From Rhododendron vialii (lineage: Eukaryota; Streptophyta; Magnoliopsida; Ericales; Ericaceae), in contig NC_080569.1 in the NCBI RefSeq assembly GCF_030253575.1, forward strand, positions 11,105,001 through 11,169,000: 64,000 bases of DNA, read 5' to 3'. The notes under the pieces were generated by a model, which saw only the letters and a list, made by a program, of their open reading frames with translations, was not told the DNA's origin and did no database searches. Position numbers and translations under genes: made by a program. Positions 13,961 to 25,282 of this stretch are shown one piece after another. The number at the start of each line of letters is the position of its first letter. The first letter of the stretch is position 1.

Positions 13961-16900
13961 ATGGCGACATCTGCAGTCACGCTTCCACCTTCGCTTGCCT
14001 TCTTGGTTTCCAATTTTCACTCCTTTTAGTGAATATCAAACTCGACGGCTCCAATTTTCTTCTCTGGAATACGCAAGTTGAGAACGTTCTGAATGCTAAT
14101 GGATTTCTTGGCTATGTCGATGGTACGGTTGCATGTCCTTCAACTCAGATTCGCAATTCCACTGGAGAAATGGTAACAAATTCTGACTTTGCTCTCTGGA
14201 AACTCATCGACTCACAGTTATTGGCCTGTTTAACTGCATCATTGTCTCAAACTACCTTGCCATATGTGTTAGGGTTTCGTCATAGTTATGAGGTTTGGCA
14301 TTCTTTGAACACTCGATGCAATTCTCTATCACGAACTCATGTTCATGAGTTGAGAAGCAAACTCTATAGTCTCACCAAGACTTCATCAATGGAGTCATAT
14401 GTTGACACCATAAAGTCTTGTGCTCAGAGATTATCTGTTGCTGGTAATCCTCTGTTTGATGAGGATCTCATTTTTCATACCTTCCATGGATTACCTCCTG
14501 CGTTTAATGGTTTTAAAACTGGAATCAGAACAAGTGGCCGAAACACAGATCTTTCATTTGATGAATTGGTAACTATGTTGAGTGGTAAGGATATTCAAAT
14601 GTCACATGATTCTACTGAAAATGTTGAAACAAATTCTGCTATAGTTGCCACTCATACCACCTCTATGCCATCAACTTCAGTTACTAATGGTTCTGCATCT
14701 ACTTCAACTACTAGTGCCTCTGTATCTCAACAGTTTCCATCTTCTAATCTGTTTTTACCTCAACCTCAGCCACAGTTCTTGCCTCAACCTCATCAACAGT
14801 TCTTACCCTAATCTCAGTTCTTTCAACCTCAGGTTAGGAATTTTAACCGAGGTAGAGGGGGAAGAGGCCCTAGATTTCCCCGAGATCCCTGTGGCATTTG
14901 TGGAAAAACAAACCATGTCACTCAATACTGCTATTATGAAGGTCAATATTCTCTTTTTGATCAAACCTTTTCACCGGTTTATCCTACAAATTACTTGCCT
15001 CAACCTAGCTTTCAACAGTTACAGTGGCGTGCACCTACTCTATATCCACCTCTTTCAAACTAATGGCATGCAGTCTTATGGATTTCCTGGTCAATATCAG
15101 TCCCCAAGACCTTTTTCCTCAGTACCACAGTTCTCTATTCCCAAAGGTGCTTTTGGGAATTATGCTCAAAATGGTCCTACTTCTTATGCTCCAACAACTG
15201 GGCCTCCTTATGCACAGGCAAATGTTGCTGGATTTTCTGGGGGGATTTTTTCTAACTCAGAGCCTAATGCAGTTCCACCAACTTCCCTACCCACTGGTTT
15301 TTCTGTTCCCATGATGAATACAGGTTATCAAGTGTTGGCTTTCCAAATATTGGTTCATCAGGTAATCCATGGTATTTTGACAGTGGGGCTACATCACACA
15401 TCACAAATAATTTGCACAATATTGAGTATCCTCAACTCTCTTCTGTGAATGGTGGTATACAAGTGGGCAATGGGTCACAGCTTCAAGTTACTCACTCTGG
15501 ATCAGGTGTGTTAACTACACCAAATGCTCATTTTAGATTGTCACACATTCTGCATACACCTGCTTTCACTCATAATCTTCTTTTTGTACACCAATTTTCC
15601 AAAGATAATAATTGTGTTCTTATTTTTTATTCCAATGGTCTTGTCATTCAGGACAAGGAGTCCAATCATCTTCTATACTAGGGGCCATGCAACAAGGGTC
15701 TGTATCCTCTGCTGAACTTCTCTAAAGGTTCAACAACCTCTGATACTAATACTACCCTGCTTTGGCATAATAAACTTGGTCATCCAAGTACTTCTTTGTT
15801 TCAGTCCTTAACAAACCAATTTCATTTACCAATCTCCAAACTTGGAAATGTAAATTGTAATGCTTGTCACATGGCCAAGAGTCATAAACTACCTTTTCCT
15901 ATGTCTGAGTCTCATACTTCTTTTCCTTTTGAACTTGTTCATATGGATGTGTGGGGTCCCTCTCCTATTCCTTCTCATAAAGGTTTCCGATACTACTTGT
16001 TAATAATTGATGATTTTACAAGGTACTCTTGGTTGTTTCCACTTCATTACAAATCTGAAGTTAAGCACACATTAGCTCATTTCAAAGCTTATGCTTCTAC
16101 TCAGTTTCATACCAATATTAAAACTGTTAGAAGTGATAATGGGGGTGAATTTGTGAACCATTTTCTTCTTGCTTTGTTTCTTACCACTGGTGTTATTCAT
16201 CAAACAACATGTCCGCACACACCAGAACAAAATGGTGTGGTTGAAAGGAAGGATCGACACCTTATTGAGACTACTATTGCTTTGTTATTACAATTTGGTC
16301 TTCTTATAACCTTTTGGCTTGAAGCTCTAACAACTTCAGTTTATTTGGCCAATAGGTTACCTCATTCAGCCTTGAAATTTCAGGTTCCTTATTGTCTTTT
16401 GTTCAAATCATCACCTAATTATGCAGCCTTAAAACCCTCTGGTTGCAGCTGTTTTCCTTGGTTTAAACCCTATGCTCAAAACAAGCTCACTCCTAAATCT
16501 ATTCACTGCATTTTTCTAGGATATTGTCCTGCAACTAAAGGATATAGATGTCTTGATCCTGTTACTTCCAAAGTTTATACCTCAAGACATGTTAGATTTG
16601 TTGAACAAGTTTTTTCTTATTCAACACTTATTTCTTAGTCTTCTATTACCAAAATTGAATCTTGTCCTACTAAAGTTCAAGTTCCTCTCACAGATTTTAG
16701 TGATATTTTTATTTTTGTTCCTTTTTCTACACTTGTGTCTACTTCTGCAGTTTCAGTTCCTTCAGTTTGTCACCCTTCTGATCCTATCATTTTTCCTCTT
16801 TCTCTTACTTCTAATTCTTCTAGTTCTCTATCTTCTCCTATTAGTCATTCTGCCTATCCTAGTCCAACTTCTTCCCCTCCTATTTCTGATCCTGTTCTGC

Positions 16901-18674
16901 ATCATTCTTCTCCATCTCCAACTACTCTTTCTACTCCTACTTCACCTTATGATATTGCTTCCTCACCTGTTATGGTTAATCTTCCTGTACATTCTAATCT
17001 TTCTCATCCAATGGTGACAAGATCTAAAAATGGCATTTCAAAACCACAAACATATTATGGTTTTACTGCAGTCAATACACCTGATTCTCATGATAACTCT
17101 GTTGTTGATCCAACTGTGGAGCCTACCCATTTTTTAGAGGCAGTCAAACACACAGTTTGGCAGCATGCTATGGCAGAGGAGTATTCAGCCTTGGTCAAAC
17201 AAGGGACTTGGACCCTTGTTTCTCCACCTTCCAATGCTAATATCATTGGGTGTCAGTGGATCTATAAACTCAAAAGACATTCGGATGGGAGTATAACAAG
17301 GTATAAAGCTAGACTCGTCACTAATGGAAATCAACAATATGAAGGTATTGATTTTTCTGGGACCTTTAGTCCAGTTATCAAGCAACCAACAATCCGAGTT
17401 GTTCTTTCCCTAGCAATTCATAAACAGTGGGCTATACGTCAGCTAGATGTATCGAATGCATTTTTGCATGGTGTAATTGAAGAGGAAGTATATATGAGAC
17501 AACCTCTTGGGTATAAAGACTCTGTTTATCCAAATCATGTTTGCAAATTGAATAAAGCATTATATGGCCTTAGACAGGCCCCTAGAGCTTGGTTCTCCAC
17601 CTTTTCTAGTTTTCTGTTGTCTCAAGGATTTCATGCTAGCACAACAGACACTTCTCTCTTTATTTCTAATTCAGCACATGGCATTACTTTTATTCTTGTC
17701 TATGTTGATGATATTATCATCACTGGAGATGATAAGGAGTATATTCAAGACCTTATCTGTATTCTTAGTAGAAGGTTTGTGATGAAAGACTTTGGTACAC
17801 TCAGTTACTTTCTTGGTATTGAGGTGTTACGACATGGTCAGAATTTACTTTTATCTCAAACTAAGTATGCACAAGACTTGTTGATTAAAGCTAGTATGCA
17901 TGACTGCAAACCAAGCTTCTCTCCCTCTTCTGTAAAGCCTGCTTTGGTAGATCATGATTTGCCTATGCCTGATCCATAGTGGTACAGAAAAATTGTGGGA
18001 TCCTTACAATATCTTACTTTGACCAGACCCGAGATTGCATTTGCTATAAATGTAGCATGTCAGCATATGCATGACCCTAGACTCAGTCACTTTATTGCTG
18101 TCAAAAGGATTCTAAGGTACCTAAAAGGGAGTATTCATCAAGGCTTGTACTTTAGTCCTGACCCTTTACATTTACGGCATATACAGAAGCCGATTGGGCT
18201 GGGGATCGTTCGGATAGGAGGTCTACTACTAGATTTTGTGTTTATTTGGGACATAATCTGATCTCCTGAAGTGCCAAAAAGCAGCCAACAGTTGCTCGTT
18301 CATCCACAGAAGCAGAGTATAGAGAACTTGCTCACACAGCAGCAAATGTGACATGGATTCATCAATTACTGATTGATTTGGGTATTCCACCAGCTCTTCC
18401 TCATATTGTTTGGTGTGACAAACAATCTGCTATCGCATTAGCTTCAAATCCAATCTTTCATGCAAGAACCAAGCATGTGGAGGTCGATTACCATTTCATC
18501 AGAGAAAAGGTTCTAAGCAAACAGATTTCTGTTCAGCATATTGGAACTCAAGCGCAAACTACTGATATTTTTACCAAGGCCCTATCAGTTGATCGTTTTC
18601 AGTTTTTGAAGACCAAACTCATGATAGTTGATACTCCCATGAGTTTGCGAGGGGCTATTAGCAAATGTCATTAA
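13961..18674 (+). pseudogene. Copia gag-pol, broken
   Basis: A start ATGGCGACATC at 13961 is out of frame with the main gag frame from 14029, so an early indel is likely. Gag reads KLDGSNFLLWNTQVENVL and carries a CCHC knuckle CGICGKTNHVTQYC near 14887. Protease DSGA is at 15379-15390. Integrase shows the HHCC zinc region, then MDVWGP, SDNGGEF and the PEQNGVVER catalytic Glu. Reverse transcriptase has YVDD at 17701-17712. RNase H starts near 18280 (STEAEY). In-frame stops lie at about 14809, 15061, 15679, 16636 and 17977, and frame changes at about 15065, 15340 and 18190. Confidence 0.92.
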
Positions 18675-18914
18675 TTTCTGATTAAGTGATGTAATAGTGT
18701 TTTAGTATACTTAGTGATTAGTTAGTGGAGCTTGATGTCATCAAGTTGTAAGTCGGTTGTGAGTTGTTGAGTAGGGGTATATATACCTCTCATGTCGTCT
18801 GTATCCAGTTAAGCATGAAAAGGCAAAATCAATTTCATGTCTTGATTCAACTTAGGGTTTCAGTGTTCTTCATGATTTTCTCTTGATTTCTTCATTTTCC
18901 TATAAAATTCCATA
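18656..18914 (+). repeat. Copia 3' LTR
   Basis: 259 bp, same length as the 5' LTR with no indels. The terminal TG has become TA. A purine run (GCGAGGGG) just upstream is the likely polypurine tract. Confidence 0.93.
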
Positions 18915-20254
18915 AGAGCTACCACCGTGACTCGGCCCTGGACGCTTAGCTCCCCAACTGTCGTTTTTCAAAATCTCGATAAGAAAATGCTTCTTGTGAG
19001 AAGGGTTCACAGGCTTATGAAACCTGATCACATCAATAGCTCCCAATTTATGCTTTTTTTTCACGAACTCCTCCCACCCCTTCACAATCATGTACGAATA
19101 AACATTTTCGGTTGGATGTCCATGTAGCAATTTTTGCATTGACTGTCCGCACGTAAACTTGATTGTCACCTTCTTTTTGGTTCGTGGAAGGATCCTAACC
19201 TCGGGGAGATGCATTATCACATCCACTCGCGGAAGGAAAATCCTCGGGTTCTGGTCCAACTCGAGCTGGAACAAGAAGTTTTCCATTCTGAATCATGTTT
19301 GTGATGCTCGGATTTCTGTCTCCAGTCGAACTCAATCAGGTAATGCCCAAGGTTTAAACGAGGGACTGCTGTTTGTGTCTTTATGCTGAGAACGTTGTTT
19401 TTTGGTAATCTAGCATTTCGAAGAGATAAATGTCATTCGGCCAATTTTAGCCTCCTCTTCTTCAATGCACAACTCGAAGTCCCTACCGTAGCCTGCTTCT
19501 GTGGCCAGTACCTCTTGGGTGGCTTTCTTATATAAGTCTCTGAAATGGGGAAGGCAATAAGGACCCATAATTCAGAGATCATTAGAGGCAAATTGGCTCG
19601 AAATATAACAACTGAAATAACTTTTTGATGGGATTGTTTCATTGTAAGTGTGTAGTCTAAGAAATTTGCCGAAAAAGTGAATTTTGTGGAATCAATGTGA
19701 ACATTATGGACTGAAGCTACCCAAACATGATGAAGCAAATGTAAAAGCAAGAGACAAGAAGTCTAGTTGTGCTCTAACTGCTTCTTGAGAAACACTGAGA
19801 ATAGGAAACAAATTACATGATTTTAAGATGTTCAGGCATATATCATCCTCGTATTCGTGATAAAGGTCGAAATTGAGTTCCCTATTGTCGCTTGCATCTC
19901 CTGGTTGTACCTCTTGGTTGGCTTCTTCAAATGAGTCTCTGAAATGGGAAAGGAAAGTACTCGTAAGTCAATACGCGATCAATCATTAAAAGGAAAATTG
20001 GCACCAAAAGTATATATACATAGGTCCATTGGGACAGAAGAAGAATTAGCTAGTAGTTCATTACCTAGTTAGTGGTTCAGGTTCTGCATCATCTGAATTA
20101 GCATCATCAATAACAATGGGGTTCTGAATATGGCCACCTTATTTATCATCATCGCGATCTTGATTTCCCTTCATCATGACTTTGATCATGACTCTGTTTT
20201 TCTGAAACATCCTCCTTTGATTTCGCCTCTTCTTTTTCTGAGAGAGAGAGAGAG

Positions 20255-21751
20255 TATTTGTGTGGAAGTAGGCTGGTATATATAAATAACGGTCACTACA
20301 GTGCTTATAGCTTTCTACAGTTTTTTGTTACAAGACCATTTTTTCGGTTGGCCGTTTGATCAGAATATAAATCGTTAACAAGTGCCCTAATGTAACAAAA
20401 AGAAAGAAAGGGGAAAAGAATATAAGAAAACAGAGACATGTTTGGTTTGGAAAGGCAGTCTAGGTCCATAGTCTTCTTGGCCTTCCATTTGAGTAGATAT
20501 TACAAATGATCAGAAAAAAGAACGAACAACGGATTCCGCAGAGCATGAAAACTTACGAAAAATTATGGGTCCTACTAATCATCCATTTCATAGGGCTCAT
20601 GCTTATAAACAAGCGGTATCTACATATGTATCTACGCCTAAAACTGGGGCTGATGGTTAATGGAAAAAAGAGAGCTATTTACAAATGCAGCTATCCAATG
20701 AATCCGAGCCAAAAGGAAAGTCAATGAAAGTTGCTTGCATAATCACAAGCCAAATGAAGTGATTGGCATCATCAGAAGTTATATAAATGAAGTGTGAGGG
20801 AAATCACTCATGGCCACTTGGAAAGTTTAGAAGAAGACTTGGATGACCATGGTGCATCTGCAAGGAGGACAGAGCAGAAAGCAGGGTTACTTGACCCCAC
20901 TGACCTACTAAAATCCTTACATATAAGTATAGATTTTAACTATATAAATGAATTATTTGACCTGTTAGATATTCAAAAGCTACCCAGGGAACCAATTAAA
21001 ATTACAATATTTGTCATTTATCAAACAATGACCCCACTGTTTAACGATCTTGCCCCAACCAACACAAACCCCCAACCCACCCACCCACCCACCCCCCCGC
21101 GACATCTGGTTGTTTCTGCATCAACAAAACAAAGATAAAGACACTTGAAGATGGCCCACGAACATGATTATTCCCGTAGCATACTTTGGGGGTAGTTTTA
21201 ACTCAGTTCTTCAATTTCTTCAAGCACGTTGAAGTAGCCAAGTGGTATAGTACACTAATGTAATTAACAATGGAATGCTAGTAAGGTAAGGTTTTGGCTC
21301 TCTTTCCATTTGTTGCATCTTCTTTTGCCTTCCATATGATTAGTGTTCAAAAGATCATGTTGATTGAGGCAGGCACAATTGCTTGCTCTTGATACGTGAA
21401 ATGCTTTCGAAGTGGGGACAATATTTATTCTAAAAGACATATGGCAGTCGCATGCTTATCCTACTTTCTTTAAGTTATACATCATAAAAACTTAAATGAC
21501 TGGAGAAGTAATGGAAAGATATGTTGCACTGTTACCAAAGAAAAGCCAGAATTGTAGGGACCTCAAACGGTGTGATTGTTCAATTAGTATAGCTCCTAGT
21601 GACAGAATACATAGACCAACAGGGCTGATTAGAAACTAACCCTTCAAAGGTTGCATCTCAATGTAATTAATTGTTAAACCTTCTTCTCTTGTGTCATTAT
21701 CAAAACCTACATTGCATTCCACAAGCAATATTACTTAAAAACAACTCCTAA
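20255..21751. other. Intergenic region after the B3 pseudogene
   Basis: To about 20600 this matches 45410-45765 (shared promoter-proximal DNA of the duplicated B3 gene, with TATATATAAATAA near 20277). From 20600 to 21751 there is only low-complexity and short-ORF DNA. The 114-codon ORF at 20794-21138 has an acidic start but no recognised family and ends in a CCCACCCACC run; I do not call it a gene. Confidence 0.5.
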
Positions 21752-22251
21752 GAGCATCTCCAATCCACCTCTATTTCTCCCAAATAGAGGATGGATGTGA
21801 CACATTGAGGGGAGATTTTATAATTTATTCTTTTTTTTCTTCACTTTTTGTAATTTTTGGGAGAATTTTTGAGGGACCCACCGTCCTTTTTAGAGTTTGG
21901 TCCTCTAAAAGTAAATTTGGTCCTCTAAAAATGGAGGATCAAAAGTAAATTTGGAGTACAAACACTCCGATTGGTTTAACACTCTGAGAGTAACTTTTAA
22001 CTCTCGGCACAGTTTTCAATAAATTTTTCTCTCTATCTCTCTCCACTCATTACTACTCCAACTCTCAAAAATAACTTTCTAAAATCTAAACCAAACAAAG
22101 CCAAAATTCCTCCAAAACTTTAAAAAGGACGATTGGTCCCTCAAAAATTCTCTCAAAAAGTACAAAAAGTGAAGAAAAAATGGAATAAATTACAGAATCT
22201 TCCCTCAATGTGTTACATTCATCCTCTATTTTGGATGGATTAGAGATGCTC
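21752..22251. mobile_element. PIF/Harbinger (Tourist-like) MITE, 500 bp
   Basis: Ends are inverted repeats starting GAGCATCTCCAATCC (left) and GAGCATCTCTAATCC (right, reverse-complemented), flanked by TAA on both sides (21749-21751 and 22252-22254). The arms stay similar for about 160 bp. The middle (about 21915-22085) is not part of the hairpin and may be a further insertion. No transposase ORF. Confidence 0.8.
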
Positions 22252-22400
22252 TAATAACTTCGAAAAAGACATTAAAAACTAGTGTATCCTTTCACCAAGT
22301 AAATCATACGGGGTGGGCTAAACACAAGACAGGCAAATATGATGAGCAAGTACTTAGTAAATGGTACGGGGTGGGCTAAACGCCTAATCCTTTAAATTAC

Positions 22401-23528
22401 CTAGAACGGATTATCACGACTGAAGGGCATACAGAGGATAAAGCCACCAATCCCAAATTCGGTGTCCTTGTGGAGACCTTTAACCGCCTTTCGGGCCCCA
22501 TGTCGTTGCTTGAAGACCACAATAACGCTGCCATTATTTAACTCATCGACGCATTCCTGGATGCACAGAATGCTTTCGACCTCGCCGTACTTTTCAAAGT
22601 AGGTTTTTAGGGTCCAGGCAGTGGTCCCCACACGGACGTTGGTCACCCAGACCTGGCGGAGTTTGCGGTCTAAATCGGCCAGCTTGAAAACGGTCTCGTT
22701 CAAATCCGGGTACTTGGACACAGCATCCTTAACAAAAAACAACAGGTACTCCCGCCCAAAGGCTTCTAGAACCTTCTCCACCGGCTCCTCCTCCTTGATT
22801 GATGGTGGCTGGTCTTGGGATGTTAATTCATAATACCCCGGAGGAACAGTGAGCAACTCACCGGTGACGGTAATGTCTTTGAGGGACTCCAGTTCGCAAT
22901 AGGTGCTACAGTAATCGATCACCTTGCGAGGCTGTTTGAGCGCATTAAGGGCTCCGCTTCGGTGCTTGAAGAGGATATAAGCGTGGACTCCGGCTCCGGG
23001 CATGGAGAACCTACAGAAGGAGAATCCGCAGGGCATATAGTAGTCCTCAATCTCGCCACACTCCCTGAAGACGGAGGTTAGGGTCTGGGCGGTGGTATAC
23101 CTGTCGAGGCCGTACACAAGGATCTTGCGAAGGGCGGGGTTGAAAACGGCCAATTTTCGAACGCTCTCGATCAAAATGGGGTACATGGAGACCGCTTCCT
23201 TGGCTAGGAGCACCAGGCTCTTCTTAGCGAAGCCTTCTAGAAGCTTCTCGACGTCGTCATCCTCATCCAAGGAGGCGGCGGCAGAGGGATGATCTTCGAT
23301 CAACATGTCGGAGGAGGATGAAGACAAAGTTGCTGCGGTTTTTCTCTTGTTGGAGGCTAGGGTTTGGTTGGATGATTCAAGTTCGATCATTGTTGCGGTT
23401 TTTCTCTTCCTGGAGGCTCGGGTTCGATTGGATGATTCGGGTCGTGAGGAAATGAGATCTTCCCTGGTGACGGCGGCGGATGGTTCGGAAGATCGTACAT
23501 TCCTCCGTGAACGAGTTTCGGGCGCCAT
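22401..23528 (-). CDS. UBA2-like RNA-binding protein with a duplicated module, intronless
   Basis: 375 residues in a single exon. Residues 1-90 are a basic, Ser/Thr-rich leader. Then two copies of the UBP1-associated protein 2 module follow: VEKLLEGFAKKSLVLLAKEA ... ESVRKLA ... RKILVYGLDRYTTAQTLTSVF (about 93-215) and VEKVLEAFGREYLL ... KLADLD ... RQVWVTNVRVGTTAWTLKTYF (about 250-372). Each is a helical lead-in plus an RRM. In known UBA2 proteins one lead-in precedes two RRMs; here the lead-in is repeated. The RNP1 motifs are weak, so RNA binding may be altered. Known relatives act in nuclear mRNA stability and stress or ABA responses. Absence of introns could mean retrogene origin or the family's compact structure. 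Confidence 0.8.
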   Translation of the reverse strand: MAPETRSRRNVRSSEPSAAVTREDLISSRPESSNRTRASRKRKTATMIELESSNQTLASNKRKTAATLSSSSSDMLIEDHPSAAASLDEDDDVEKLLEGFAKKSLVLLAKEAVSMYPILIESVRKLAVFNPALRKILVYGLDRYTTAQTLTSVFRECGEIEDYYMPCGFSFCRFSMPGAGVHAYILFKHRSGALNALKQPRKVIDYCSTYCELESLKDITVTGELLTVPPGYYELTSQDQPPSIKEEEPVEKVLEAFGREYLLFFVKDAVSKYPDLNETVFKLADLDRKLRQVWVTNVRVGTTAWTLKTYFEKYGEVESILCIQECVDELNNGSVIVVFKQRHGARKAVKGLHKDTEFGIGGFILCMPFSRDNPF

Positions 23529-23584
23529 GAGTGTGAGAGAAAATGAATTTGCGGCTGGGTTTTATCTTCTTCTCAATTGGTTCC

Positions 23585-23596
23585 CTGTATATATGT
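23585..23596 (-). promoter_or_regulatory. TATA box of the UBA2-like gene
   Basis: Minus strand CATATATACAGG lies about 60 bp upstream of the start codon at 23528, a usual TATA position for a short 5' UTR. Confidence 0.45.
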
Positions 23597-23639
23597 GTTG
23601 GGCCATTTTCAGAGACCCTCCTCTCGCACCCCCTGACAC

Positions 23640-23947
23640 ACACACCTCCGGCCCCACTGCCTTTCCACCGCTGTCCCTTTTTTTTCGGTTTTTTTTTACT
23701 GTAACTAATTTTTTTTTTGTTTTACTTTTAAAAGTAAATAATTACTGTTTTATTTTTTTTTACTTTTACTAATTTTTTTTATACTATTAAAAGAATTTAA
23801 TTACTTTTTTAATTTTTTTTTCATTTTTTCTAATTTTTTTTTGTTTACTTATAAAAAAATTTAATTTTTTTTTAAAACTTTTACTAGCTTTTTTTTTAAT
23901 TTACTTTTAGTAGTTTTTTAAAATACATATAAAGTGTAAAAAAATAA
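23640..23947. other. T-rich low-complexity spacer
   Basis: Long T and A runs with repeated TTACTTTTA-type words and no gene. It leads into the hairpin array. Confidence 0.6.
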
Positions 23948-25282
23948 GTGTTCCGATTTTTAATTCGTTTGAACCGGTGCGAAAATCTTATTTTTCTTAT
24001 CATTTCATCCTAAATGATCGTAATGAATTTTTGGCTCTAAGGCCTTTCAATGAGCACCTTAAAAGAGACCTGAAACTAAATAAGTCTTAGGGTACTTGTT
24101 GAAGACTTTTGAGCCAAAAATTCATTATGATCATTGAAGACAAAATGATAAAAAAAATAAGATCTTTGCATCGATTCAACCGGATTGAAAATTGGAACAC
24201 TTAAATAATATTAAATAAATAAAAATGAAAAAAGATATAAAAGTTATTAAGTAAATAAATAAGAAATAAGAAAATGCCCGTGGATTGAATTATTGCCGGG
24301 TGTAATATTAAATAATTTAAAAATACATATAAAGAGAAAAAATATAAGTGTTTTGATTTTTAATTCGTTTGAATCGGTGCGAAGATCTTATTTTTCTTAT
24401 CATTTCATCCTAAATGGTCGTAATGAATTTTTGGCTCTAAAGCCTTTCAATGAGCATCCTAAGAGAGACCTGAAACTAAATAATACTCCCTCCGTCCCTT
24501 TTTAAGTGTCCTGCTTCGTAACTCCAACTTATTAAAAAGACATCATTATTACACCTTTCACATCAACTTTTTCCTTCACTTTCTCTTCTTACCTATCATC
24601 ATTACACTTTTACTCACTAACTTTTCAAAATAAAATCTACTTTTAGGGACAAAATAGACAATACACCAACTTTTACCCCCTTAATTTTACAAAATGGACA
24701 CTTATTAAGGGACAACCCAAAATGGAATACTGGACACAAAAAAAGGAACGAAGGGAGTAAGTCTTAGGGTACTTGTTGAAAGGTCTTCGAGCCAAAAATT
24801 CATTACGATCATTGAAGACAAAATGATAAAAAAAACAAGATCTTTGCATCGATTCAACCGGATTGAAAATTGAAACACTTAAATAATATTAAATAAATAA
24901 AAATGAAAAAAGATATAAAAGTTATTAAGTAAATAAATAAGAAATAAGAAAATGCCGTGAGTTGAATTATTGCCCGGTGTAATATTAAATAATTTAAAAA
25001 TACATATAAAGAGTAAAAAAATAAGTGTTTCGATTTTTTTATTCGTTTGAACCGGTGCGAAAATCTTATTTTTCTTATCATTTCATCCTAAATGGTCGTA
25101 ATGAATTTTTGGCTCTAAAGCCTTTCAATGAGCATTCTAAGAGAGACCTGAAACTAAATAATAAGTCTTAGGGTACTTGTTGAAAGGCCTTCGAGCCAAA
25201 AATTCATTATGATCATTGAAGACAAAATGATAAAAAAAACAAGATCTTTGCATCGATTCAACCGAATTGAAAATTGGAACAC
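23948..25282. repeat. Three tandem copies of a ~253 bp hairpin element
   Basis: Copies at 23948-24200, 24348-24878 (split by a MITE) and 25025-25282; period about 400 bp once the MITE is removed. Each copy is a near-palindrome: arms of about 110 bp starting GTGTTCCGATTTTTAATTCG and ending with its inverse (GAAAATTGGAACAC), around a spacer of about 35 bp containing GAGACCTGAAACTAAATAA. The linker between copies (TTAAATAAATAAAAATGAAA and following) is also repeated, so this is a tandem amplification of a hairpin plus flank. No ORF of note. Confidence 0.88.
24486..24757. mobile_element. Stowaway MITE inside hairpin copy 2
   Basis: Ends CTCCCTCCGTCCC and GGAACGAAGGGAG with TA duplicated on both sides (24484-24485, 24758-24759), the Tc1/mariner Stowaway signature. 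Length 272 bp. The third hairpin copy (near 25160) has the undisturbed AAATAATAAGTCTTAGGG site, proving the insertion. Confidence 0.92.

Larger units (their letters stand above)
13611..18919 (+). mobile_element. Ty1/copia LTR retrotransposon, full length, degenerate
   Basis: Complete element with LTRs at 13616-13874 and 18656-18914 (259 bp each, about nine differences by eye) and a 5-bp target duplication AGAGC (13611-13615, 18915-18919). The primer-binding site TGGTATCAAAGC (13875-13886) fits initiator tRNA-Met. Internal order is gag, protease, integrase, reverse transcriptase, RNase H, the copia order. It lies opposite to the B3 pseudogene it interrupts. The unit A paralogue keeps the uninterrupted site at about 9276. 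Several stops and frameshifts make it non-autonomous now. Confidence 0.96.
9721..19330. repeat. Tandem duplication, unit B (4.3 kb plus copia insertion)
   Basis: Second copy of the 5543-9720 unit, enlarged by the copia element at 13611-18919. The RPB10 3' remnant starts near 9725, followed by the B3 gene (10844-12426), GA microsatellite (12477-12537) and B3 pseudogene. Sequence continuity with 19330-20600 shows the pseudogene in this unit still has its 5' part, unlike unit A. Confidence 0.88.
13596..20254 (-). pseudogene. B3 pseudogene of unit B, split by a copia element
   Basis: Minus-strand remains of a B3 gene. The second B3 domain reads ENFLFQLELDQN ... RIFLPRVDV ... YSYMIVKGW ... KKHFLIEIL at 18920-19290. 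The C-terminal codons continue as SSKGNEIARE and stop on the far side of the copia element (13590-13615). The first B3 domain is largely deleted: its start (PNDIYLFEM) near 19430 joins almost directly to its end (GHYLIEFDWR) near 19335. Upstream, exon-like pieces at about 19820-19950 and 20080-20230 read as acidic sequence (such as KSKEDVSEK), but the normal start region is missing, replaced by a GA run (20239-20254). Confidence 0.75.

Noticed and set aside
16553..17017. 154-codon Leu-rich ORF
   Set aside because: Out-of-frame reading of a CT-rich linker in copia pol between integrase and reverse transcriptase.
23948..25282. CRISPR-like or satellite array
   Set aside because: Only three units of about 400 bp, each an inverted repeat, in plant nuclear DNA; not a CRISPR array and too few units for a satellite.
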